NCBI RefSeq assembly: GCF_024124375.1
Contig: NZ_JAMXRZ010000016.1
Span: 1 to 49,647, forward strand
DNA from: Klenkia sp. PcliD-1-E
GTDB taxonomy: Bacteria; Actinomycetota; Actinomycetes; Mycobacteriales; Geodermatophilaceae
Direction: 5' to 3'
Length of the DNA stretch: 49,647 bases
The notes under the pieces were generated by a model that saw only the letters and a program-made list of their open reading frames with translations, did not search any database and was not told the origin of the DNA. Below, piece after piece: positions 41,402 to 49,647 of this stretch (the stretch's first letter is position 1; each line of letters starts with the position of its first letter). The position numbers and the translations under genes were made by a program.

Positions 41402-42196
41402 GTGGAATCCAGCGCGGTGCCGTCCGCCCGGCCGTCGGTGAGCCCCGACGACGGGCGCACGCGCGACCGCGTCACCGGCCTGCTGCTCGAGCACGGCGCG
41501 CAGACCGCCACCGAGCTCGCCGGCCGCCTGGGCGTCTCCCCGGCCGCCGTCCGCCGGCACCTGGACTCCCTCGTCGCCGAGGGGAGGATCGCGGAGCGGG
41601 CCCTGCCCGGCTCGGTCCGCGGCCGGGGCCGCCCGGCCCGGCACTTCGTGCTCACCGACGCCGGCCGCGCCGGCTTCCCGCACGCCTACGACGACCTGGC
41701 GCTCACCGCGCTGCGGTTCGTCGCCGCGCACGGCGGTCCCGACGCCGTCCGCGACGTCGCCGAGCAGCAGCTGGCCGGCCTGGAGGAGCGCTGCTCCACC
41801 GCCGTCGAGCGCGCCGCCACCACCTCCACCGCCCCCGTCGACCGGGCGCAGGTGCTCGCCGAGGCGCTGACCGCCGAGGGCTACGCTGCCTCGGCCTCGG
41901 CGATCTCCAGCGGCGGGCAGCTGTGCCAGCACCACTGCCCGGTGGCGCACGTCGCGGCGGAGTTCCCGCAGCTGTGCGAGGCCGAGACCGCGGTCATCGG
42001 CCGGCTGGTCGGCACGCACGTGCAGCGGCTGGCCACCATCGCGCACGGCGACGGCATCTGCACCACCCACATCCCGGGTCGCGTCCCCGGGAACACCAGC
42101 CGGGCCCCGCGCCCTTCACCAGACGAGCAGGCGGCCACCGGCCGCCCTGCACCGAGCCACACCCGACGAAGCACCCGGGAGAGGACGCCCGCATGA
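41402..42196 (+). CDS. sufR: SufR-type iron-sulfur-responsive transcriptional regulator
   Basis: 264 residues. N-terminal winged helix-turn-helix (about 18-85: [27 protein letters not shown], then [16 protein letters not shown]). C-terminal cysteines expected to hold a Fe-S cluster: CQHHC and, 12 residues on, the Cys of FPQLCEAE, plus DGICTTHIP. Such proteins repress suf genes when cluster-loaded (known in cyanobacteria and mycobacteria). The last 35 or so residues after THIPG are a Pro/Arg-rich tail not typical of the family. Its stop overlaps the sufB start (ATGA), placing it in the operon it likely controls. Confidence 0.88.
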   Translation: MESSAVPSARPSVSPDDGRTRDRVTGLLLEHGAQTATELAGRLGVSPAAVRRHLDSLVAEGRIAERALPGSVRGRGRPARHFVLTDAGRAGFPHAYDDLALTALRFVAAHGGPDAVRDVAEQQLAGLEERCSTAVERAATTSTAPVDRAQVLAEALTAEGYAASASAISSGGQLCQHHCPVAHVAAEFPQLCEAETAVIGRLVGTHVQRLATIAHGDGICTTHIPGRVPGNTSRAPRPSPDEQAATGRPAPSHTRRSTRERTPA

Positions 42197-43629
42197 CCAG
42201 CACGCAGCAGCCCGCCAAGGCCCTGACCCAGGACGAGCAGATCGACCAGCTCGGCCGCTACCAGTACGGCTGGGCGGACGCCGACACCGCCGGCGCGTCG
42301 GCCAAGCGCGGCCTCAGCGAGGACGTCGTCCGCGACATCTCCGCCCGCAAGAACGAGCCCGAGTGGATGCTCGAGCGCCGTCTCAAGGCCCTCAAGCTCT
42401 TCGACCGCAAGCCGATGCCCGACTGGGGCTCGGACCTGTCGGGGATCGACTTCCAGAACATCAAGTACTTCGTGCGCTCCACCGAGGCGCAGGCGGCCAG
42501 CTGGGACGAGCTGCCCGAGGACATCAAGAACACCTACGACAAGCTGGGCATCCCGGAGGCCGAGAAGCAGCGGCTGATCGCCGGCGTCGCCGCCCAGTAC
42601 GAGTCCGAGGTCGTCTACCACAAGATCCGCGAGGACCTCGAGGAGCAGGGCGTCCTGTTCCTGGACACCGACACCGCGCTGCGCGAGCACGAGGACCTGT
42701 TCCGCGAGTACTTCGGCTCGGTGATCCCGTCCGGCGACAACAAGTTCGCCGCGCTGAACACCGCCGTCTGGTCGGGTGGCTCCTTCATCTACGTGCCGCC
42801 GGGCGTGCACGTGGAGATCCCGCTGCAGGCCTACTTCCGGATCAACACCGAGAACATGGGCCAGTTCGAGCGGACCCTGATGATCATCGACGAGGGCGCC
42901 TACGTGCACTACGTCGAGGGCTGCACCGCCCCGATCTACAAGTCCGACTCCCTGCACTCCGCGGTCGTCGAGATCGTCGTCAAGAAGAACGCCCGCTGCC
43001 GGTACACGACCATCCAGAACTGGTCGAACAACGTCTACAACCTGGTCACCAAGCGGGCCGTGGCCCACGAGGGCGCGACCATGGAGTGGGTCGACGGCAA
43101 CATCGGCTCCAAGGTGACGATGAAGTACCCGGCCGTGTGGATGACCGGCGAGCACGCCAAGGGCGAGGTCATGAGCATCGCCTTCGCCGGCGAGGGCCAG
43201 CACCAGGACGCCGGCGCCAAGATGGTGCACGCCGCGCCGCACACCTCCTCGACCATCGTGAGCAAGTCCGTGGCCCGGGGCGGTGGCCGCACGTCGTACC
43301 GCGGCCTGGTCCAGGTCGACGAGGGCGCCCACGGCTCCGCCTCGACGGTGAAGTGCGACGCGCTGCTGGTGGACACCATCAGCCGCTCGGACACCTACCC
43401 CTACGTCGACGTCCGCGAGGACGACGTGTCCATGGGCCACGAGGCCACGGTCTCCCGGGTCAGCGAGGACCAGCTCTTCTACCTGATGAGCCGCGGCCTG
43501 TCCGAGGACGAGGCGATGGCGATGGTCGTGCGCGGCTTCGTCGAGCCCATCGCCCGGGAGCTGCCCATGGAGTACGCCCTCGAGCTGAACCGCCTGATCG
43601 AGCTGCAGATGGAAGGTGCCGTCGGCTGA
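42193..43629 (+). CDS. sufB: Fe-S cluster assembly scaffold protein SufB
   Basis: 478 residues, ATGA overlap with sufR. Core of the SufBCD scaffold on which Fe-S clusters are built. Typical segments: [83 protein letters not shown] (including the conserved Cys), and C-terminal [27 protein letters not shown]. Stop and sufD start share a base (TGATG). Confidence 0.97.
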   Translation: MTSTQQPAKALTQDEQIDQLGRYQYGWADADTAGASAKRGLSEDVVRDISARKNEPEWMLERRLKALKLFDRKPMPDWGSDLSGIDFQNIKYFVRSTEAQAASWDELPEDIKNTYDKLGIPEAEKQRLIAGVAAQYESEVVYHKIREDLEEQGVLFLDTDTALREHEDLFREYFGSVIPSGDNKFAALNTAVWSGGSFIYVPPGVHVEIPLQAYFRINTENMGQFERTLMIIDEGAYVHYVEGCTAPIYKSDSLHSAVVEIVVKKNARCRYTTIQNWSNNVYNLVTKRAVAHEGATMEWVDGNIGSKVTMKYPAVWMTGEHAKGEVMSIAFAGEGQHQDAGAKMVHAAPHTSSTIVSKSVARGGGRTSYRGLVQVDEGAHGSASTVKCDALLVDTISRSDTYPYVDVREDDVSMGHEATVSRVSEDQLFYLMSRGLSEDEAMAMVVRGFVEPIARELPMEYALELNRLIELQMEGAVG

Positions 43630-44954
43630 TGTCCGACCCGAACAACACCCCCGACACGATCGCCGGGCCCGCGGAGTCCGCCGCGTTGGCCAGCGAGCTG
43701 TTCGCCGACGGCGTCGGCGCGCAGGCCGGCCCGCCGACCACGCCCGCTGCGGGCACCGGCGGCCCGGCCGGGTCGCACAGCCACGGCGGCCCGGTCCCGA
43801 CCGGTTCCCCCGCCGAGCGCTTCACCTCCACCGACCCCGACGACTTCGCCGTCGTCACCGGGCGCGAGGAGGACTGGCGCTTCACCCCGATGAAGCGGGT
43901 CCGCCCGCTGCTGGAGGGGGCGGAGTCCGGGCTGCGCCCCGACTGGGACGCCGACCTGCCCGAGGGCGTCGAGCTGACCACCGTCGGCGCCGACGACCCG
44001 CTGCTCAAGGGCCTGCCCGAGCCGGTCGACCGGCTCGCCGCGCTCACCCGGGTGCGGGCCGGGGGCGCCACCGTCGTCCGCGTGCCGGCCGAGGCCCAGC
44101 TCGACGCCCCGGTCACCCTGACCCTGCGCGGCCAGGGCGGCGAGGACGTCGTCTGGGGCCAGACGGTGATCGAGGTCGGCCGGTTCGCCAAGGCCACGAT
44201 CGTGCTGGACCACCAGGGCGAGGCCCGCTACTCCGGTGCGGTCGCCGTCGTCCTCGGGGACGGCGCGCAGGTCGAGCTGGTCAGCGTGCAGGACTGGGCG
44301 CCGGGCACGGCGCACGGCGGGCAATACGACGCCGTCGTCGGCCGCGACGCCCAGTTCACCCAGGTCGTGGTGACCCTGGGCGGTGACCTGGTCCGGCTGG
44401 TCAGCAACGTGACCTACGCCGGCCCCGGCGGCTCGGTCGACCTGTTCGGCGTCTACTTCGCCGACGAGACCCAGCACCAGGAGCACCGGCTGTGGGTCGA
44501 CCACTCGGTGCCCAACTGCCGCAGCAACGTCGTCTACAAGGGCGCGCTGCAGGGCGAGCAGGCGCACACCGTGTGGGTCGGCGACGTCCGGATCCGACCG
44601 GCGGCCACCGGCACCGAGACCTACGAGCTCAACCGCAACCTCGTGCTCACCGACGGCGCCCGCGCCGACTCGGTGCCGAACCTGGAGATCGAGACCGGCG
44701 AGATCGTCGGCGCCGGCCACGCCAGCGCCACCGGCCGGTTCGACGACGAGCAGCTGTTCTACCTCTGCTCGCGCGGCATCGACGCCGAGACCGCCCGCCG
44801 CCTGGTGGTGCGCGGTTTCTTCGCCGACGTCGTCCAGCGCATCGGCGTCCCGGCCCTGCAGGACCGGCTGATGGGTGCCATCGAGCAGCGGCTCGGTGCC
44901 CTGCCCGGTCTCGAGGAGCAGGAGACCCCGGAGTCGGAGCTGCAGCCGGCATGA
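43629..44954 (+). CDS. sufD: Fe-S cluster assembly protein SufD
   Basis: 441 residues. Paralogue of SufB forming the SufB-SufD heterodimer. The first 60 residues are Ala/Gly/Pro-rich with HSHGG and probably flexible. The beta-helix core has ETQHQEHRLWVDHSVPNCRSNVVYKGAL, QAHTVWVGDVRI, and the C-terminal DDEQLFYLCSRGIDAETARRLVVRGFF. Start overlaps the sufB stop (TGATG), stop overlaps the Rieske gene (ATGA). Confidence 0.96.
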   Translation: MSDPNNTPDTIAGPAESAALASELFADGVGAQAGPPTTPAAGTGGPAGSHSHGGPVPTGSPAERFTSTDPDDFAVVTGREEDWRFTPMKRVRPLLEGAESGLRPDWDADLPEGVELTTVGADDPLLKGLPEPVDRLAALTRVRAGGATVVRVPAEAQLDAPVTLTLRGQGGEDVVWGQTVIEVGRFAKATIVLDHQGEARYSGAVAVVLGDGAQVELVSVQDWAPGTAHGGQYDAVVGRDAQFTQVVVTLGGDLVRLVSNVTYAGPGGSVDLFGVYFADETQHQEHRLWVDHSVPNCRSNVVYKGALQGEQAHTVWVGDVRIRPAATGTETYELNRNLVLTDGARADSVPNLEIETGEIVGAGHASATGRFDDEQLFYLCSRGIDAETARRLVVRGFFADVVQRIGVPALQDRLMGAIEQRLGALPGLEEQETPESELQPA

Positions 44955-45286
44955 GCTTCCAGCGGGCCTGCGCGCTGAGCGAGATCGGCGAGGGCGAAGC
45001 CGTGCCCGTCGTGGTCGGGGACGTCGAGCTCGTGCTCGCCCGGCACGACGGCGAGGTCTACGCCCTCACCGACCTGTGCTCGCACCAGGACTACCCGCTC
45101 AGCGACGGGGGCGAGGTCGAGATGGTCGACGGCGTCCCCACCATCGAGTGCACCTGGCACGGGTCGTGCTTCGACCTGCGCACCGGTGCGCCCACCAACC
45201 TGCCGGCGAACCAGCCGGTCACCACCCACCCGGTCCGCGTGGAGGGGGACGACGTCCTCGTCGACACCTCCGCGGCCGCGAACTGA
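44951..45286 (+). CDS. Rieske [2Fe-2S] ferredoxin in the suf operon
   Basis: 111 residues. Cluster ligands C43 and H45 in LCSHQDYPLS, C67 and H70 in CTWHGSCFDL. The protein has no membrane anchor and resembles NirD/biphenyl-dioxygenase-type small Rieske ferredoxins. It is embedded between sufD (ATGA overlap) and sufC (16-base gap), an arrangement common in actinobacterial suf operons. Role there not settled; electron supply for assembly, or a first client protein, are both plausible. Confidence 0.93.
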   Translation: MSFQRACALSEIGEGEAVPVVVGDVELVLARHDGEVYALTDLCSHQDYPLSDGGEVEMVDGVPTIECTWHGSCFDLRTGAPTNLPANQPVTTHPVRVEGDDVLVDTSAAAN

Positions 45287-45302
45287 GAGAGGCACCACCC
45301 AG

Positions 45303-47412
<2,110 letters not shown>

Positions 47413-47413
<1 letters not shown>

Positions 47414-47868
47414 TGAAGCTGCAGGACATGTACCAGGAGATCATCCTGGACCACTACCGGAACCCGCACGGCCGCGGTCTGCGCGAGCCGTTCGACGCCG
47501 AGGTGCACCACGTCAACCCCACCTGCGGGGACGAGGTCACCCTGCGCGTCAAGGTCGACGGCGACACCCTCACCGACGTGTCCTACGAGGGCATGGGCTG
47601 CTCGATCAGCCAGGCATCGGTGTCGGCGATGTACGACCTGGTCGTCGGGAGGAGCGTGCCGGACGCGCTGGCCACCGGTGACGACTTCATGAAGCTCATG
47701 CAGGCCAAGGGCGACCAGTCGGTCGCCGACGAGCTCGAGGACAGCCTGGAGGACGCGGTCGCGTTCGCCGGGGTGTCGAAGTACCCCGCGCGGATCAAGT
47801 GCGCGCTGATGAGCTGGATGGCCCTCAAGGACGCCAGCGCCCGAGCCTGGGGAGGACCCGCAGCATGA
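47413..47868 (+). CDS. sufU: Zinc-dependent sulfurtransferase SufU
   Basis: 151 residues. IscU-like fold that accepts sulfur from SufS. Metal ligands C38 and D40 in NPTCGDEV, C63 in GMGCSISQAS, and C130 in ARIKCALMSW. The 19-residue insertion characteristic of SufU relative to IscU is present after the second cysteine region (DLVVGRSVPDALATGDDFMKL). The stop overlaps the ATG at 47865 of the following, apparently frameshifted, reading frame. Confidence 0.95.
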
Positions 47869-47905
47869 CCGAGAGCACCCCGACCGCCGGCGCCCCGCCG
47901 CGCCC
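47865..47905 (+). other. sufT: Out-of-frame 5' end of sufT (apparent 1-base deletion)
   Basis: An ATG at 47865 overlaps the sufU stop (ATGA) and has a strong SD, GGGGAGGA, about 9 bases upstream. Its frame encodes a plausible polar leader (MTESTPTAGAPPR) but then runs into a non-coding frame that stops at 48044. Adding one base in the CGCCC run at 47901-47905 would join it to the intact DUF59 frame and give about 123 residues. Confidence 0.65.
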
Positions 47906-48235
47906 GTGGTCAAGGCCGACCTCGAAGAGCTCGAGGAGGCCATGCGCGACGTCGTCGACCCCGAGCTGGGCGTCAACGTCGTCGACCTCGGCCTCGTCTA
48001 CGGCATGGAGGTCGACGACGACAACGTCGCCATCATCGACATGACGCTGACCTCGGCGGCCTGCCCGCTGACCGACGTCATCGAGGACCAGGCCCGCCAG
48101 GCCCTCACCGGCGGCCCCGGCCCCGGCCTGGTCGACGACATCCGGATCAACTGGGTCTGGATGCCGCCGTGGGGCCCGGACAAGATCACCGACGACGGCC
48201 GGGAGCAGCTCCGGGCCCTGGGCTTCCGGGTCTGA
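47906..48235 (+). CDS. sufT: SufT/MIP18-family (DUF59) Fe-S assembly factor, 5' end frameshifted
   Basis: 109 residues from GTG 47906, the first start in the intact frame. It contains the full MIP18/DUF59 domain: EELEEAMRDVVDPELGVNVVDLGLVYG, MTLTSAACPLTDVIEDQ (conserved Cys), and RINWVWMPPWGPDKITDDGREQLRALGF. SufT-type proteins help mature Fe-S proteins and end many actinobacterial suf operons. No SD precedes this GTG; the good SD belongs to the out-of-frame ATG 41 bases upstream. Either a base is missing from the sequence, or the gene carries a real frameshift and relies on weak reinitiation. Confidence 0.85.
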   Translation: MVKADLEELEEAMRDVVDPELGVNVVDLGLVYGMEVDDDNVAIIDMTLTSAACPLTDVIEDQARQALTGGPGPGLVDDIRINWVWMPPWGPDKITDDGREQLRALGFRV

Positions 48236-48291
48236 ACGAGCCCCTCGACCGGTGGGCGCGCGGGGACGACCCCGCCGCCGACGGCAGCATG

Positions 48292-48332
48292 ACGACGCGG
48301 CCGGCACCCCTCGGGGCGCCGGCCGTCGTCGT
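48292..48332 (+). terminator. Hairpin terminator at end of the suf operon
   Basis: ACGACG and GGCCGGC plus CCCC (48292-48310) pair with GGGG, GCCGGCC and CGTCGT (48313-48332), interrupted by two small mismatched positions. It lies about 57 bases after the sufT stop. The rest of the gap to 48449 shows no convincing gene. Confidence 0.65.
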
Positions 48333-48449
48333 GGGTGGCACCGGTTGCAGCCACTGCAGGCAGTCGACCACCCGCGGGTGCAGCGGCTCACCGTCACCGC
48401 ACCGTTGTGCACCGCCGGGCGCTACCTGACGCGGGGAGCTGTTCGGCAG

Positions 48450-49647
48450 CTAGCGGAAGGTCCGCACCCGGGCGGGGACCGGGTCGCCGCGGCGGCGCTG
48501 GCGCTCGCGCACCGCGCCCACCAGCAGCAGCACCGCACCCACCCCGAACAGCGTCACCACCCACGGCGTGGGGGCGCCGTCGGCCAGCCACCCGATCGTC
48601 ACCCCCAGCACCCCGGCCAGCCCCAGCACGAACGGGGCCCGCACCGCCCAGCCCAGCCCACCGAGCACGAGCACCAGCGACGCGACCAGGGTGGCGACCT
48701 GCCGGGCGGGGGTGGGGTCGACCACGGCCAGCATCACCGACGGCACGAGCGCCGTCGCCAGGCCGGGGCCCCACGCGGACCAGCTCGGCCCGTGCGGCAG
48801 CGCCCGCCAGGTCCCGGCCAGCAGGACGGCGCCCGCGGCCACCGGCACGACCTCGACCACGCTCCACCCGGCCAGCGCGGCACCGGACCACGCGGCGACC
48901 ACCAGGCACGCCCCGCCGAGCACCCGGGTGCCGCGACCCCGGGTGTCCTGCTCCTCCAGCGGGACGTCGGCCGGCCGGGTGCCGCGGGTGACGTCGCCGT
49001 GGCCCATCAGCGCCAGCCCGAGCACGGCCAGCAGGACCGCGGTCACCCCGGGCCGGCCGGCGGCCATGGCCAGGCCGACGCCCAGCAGGCCCACCACCGA
49101 GCCGGTGACCGCCGCAGAACCCGCGGCCCGCACGTCGGGGGAGTCCGCGTCGAGCTCGGTGGCGCCCACCGGCTCGGCCGAGCGCCCGGTGTCGGCGGCG
49201 CGGAACGCGTCGCGGACGTCGTCCACCGGCCCGGTGACCGGCGGGGACCCGCGCCCCACCCGGCTGCGCACCCAGGCCCGGACCCGCTGGTCGGCCCACC
49301 ACGGCAGCACCACGGCGAGGACGACCGCCTCGGCCAGCGCGGCCACCGCGACCGCCACCAGCGCGGCCCCCACGGCCGCGCCGGACACCGGGCCCTCGCT
49401 GGTCAGCAGGACGACGGCCAGGGCCACCGTGCCGACCGCGATGGGCACGGTGGAGGGTCGGGTGTCCCGGTTGCGCACCGACAGCAGCACCGCCGCGGCC
49501 GCCGTGGTGACCATCAGCAGACCCAGGTCGGCCCAGCGACCGGCCCGCCCCGTGCCGACGGCGGCCAGCAGCACCAGGGTGGCCGCGGCGGCCAGGCCGG
49601 CGTCCCGGGGCACCCAGTCCGGCCCGCGCGACGCGGCGACGGCGACC
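48450..49647 (-). CDS. Polytopic membrane protein, C-terminal part (cut by right edge)
   Basis: The frame is open through the right edge; at least 399 residues are visible, ending at 48450. It has about nine or more hydrophobic segments in short Ala/Leu/Val-rich helices. A polar cytoplasmic-looking segment (DQRVRAWVRSRVGRGSPP to DADSPDVRAA) sits mid-way. The final helix and tail, VTLFGVGAVLLLVGAVRERQRRRG, resemble the C terminus of large actinobacterial SCO7613-type membrane proteins. A GTG at 49613 is only an internal codon if the gene continues. Function unknown. Confidence 0.65.
   Translation of the reverse strand, partial: VAVAASRGPDWVPRDAGLAAAATLVLLAAVGTGRAGRWADLGLLMVTTAAAAVLLSVRNRDTRPSTVPIAVGTVALAVVLLTSEGPVSGAAVGAALVAVAVAALAEAVVLAVVLPWWADQRVRAWVRSRVGRGSPPVTGPVDDVRDAFRAADTGRSAEPVGATELDADSPDVRAAGSAAVTGSVVGLLGVGLAMAAGRPGVTAVLLAVLGLALMGHGDVTRGTRPADVPLEEQDTRGRGTRVLGGACLVVAAWSGAALAGWSVVEVVPVAAGAVLLAGTWRALPHGPSWSAWGPGLATALVPSVMLAVVDPTPARQVATLVASLVLVLGGLGWAVRAPFVLGLAGVLGVTIGWLADGAPTPWVVTLFGVGAVLLLVGAVRERQRRRGDPVPARVRTFR

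Noticed and set aside
48169-48429. Small plus-strand frame with a CSHC motif after sufT
   Set aside because: It overlaps sufT and the operon terminator, has no SD or coding-type composition, and matches no family.

Overview
The window is chromosomal DNA of a very high-G+C actinobacterium. Coding is dense, GTG starts are common, neighbouring genes often overlap by GTGA, ATGA or TGATG, and third codon positions are almost all G or C. RbpA, WhiA, OpcA and the actinobacterial orders uvrA-uvrC-rapZ-yvcK-whiA-gap-pgk-tpiA, secG-rbpA, tkt-tal-zwf-opcA-pgl and sufR-sufBD-Rieske-sufCSU-sufT fix the phylum. Protein flavour and gene order suggest a Geodermatophilaceae-like organism; that family assignment is inference. 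No phage, IS element, CRISPR array, tRNA or rRNA was seen. No intergenic gap exceeds 300 bases.

Region 1 (1-3.8 kb) is an envelope/signalling module. Three translationally coupled envelope genes (DUF5666-like exported protein, CvpA-like membrane protein, single-span membrane protein cut by the left edge) face a response regulator/histidine kinase pair across an intergenic region with two mirrored 11-bp-period repeat pairs. Region 2 (3.9-9.7 kb) has two TerC-family metal transporters, the first behind a yybP-ykoY (manganese) riboswitch whose P1 strand can also pair with the ribosome binding site. An amidohydrolase and an S9 peptidase follow, divergently transcribed. Region 3 (9.7-16 kb) holds a GH15 glucosidase, glucose-6-phosphate isomerase, VOC and metallo-beta-lactamase-fold proteins and an amidase.

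Region 4 (16-29.7 kb) is uvrA, uvrC, rapZ, yvcK and whiA, then lower glycolysis (gap, pgk, tpiA), an orphan peptide-binding lipoprotein, secG and rbpA. Region 5 (29.7-36.5 kb, minus strand) is the pentose phosphate cluster tkt, tal, zwf, opcA, pgl, divided by a strong hairpin after tal. Region 6 (36.7-41.3 kb) holds heme O synthase and heme A synthase (convergent, separated by a 25-bp inverted repeat) and a second-type Clp ATPase. Region 7 (41.4-48.2 kb) is the SUF iron-sulfur assembly operon under a SufR-type regulator; its last gene, sufT, looks frameshifted near its 5' end. The right edge cuts a polytopic membrane protein.

Most of the window is core metabolism and repair. I found no new multi-gene system that I can defend. 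The strongest leads are regulatory: the mirrored operator at 1.7 kb, the riboswitch/SD-sequestering leader at 3.9-4.05 kb, the large hairpins between ctaB and ctaA, the sufT frameshift, and the recurrent leaderless-type promoters.
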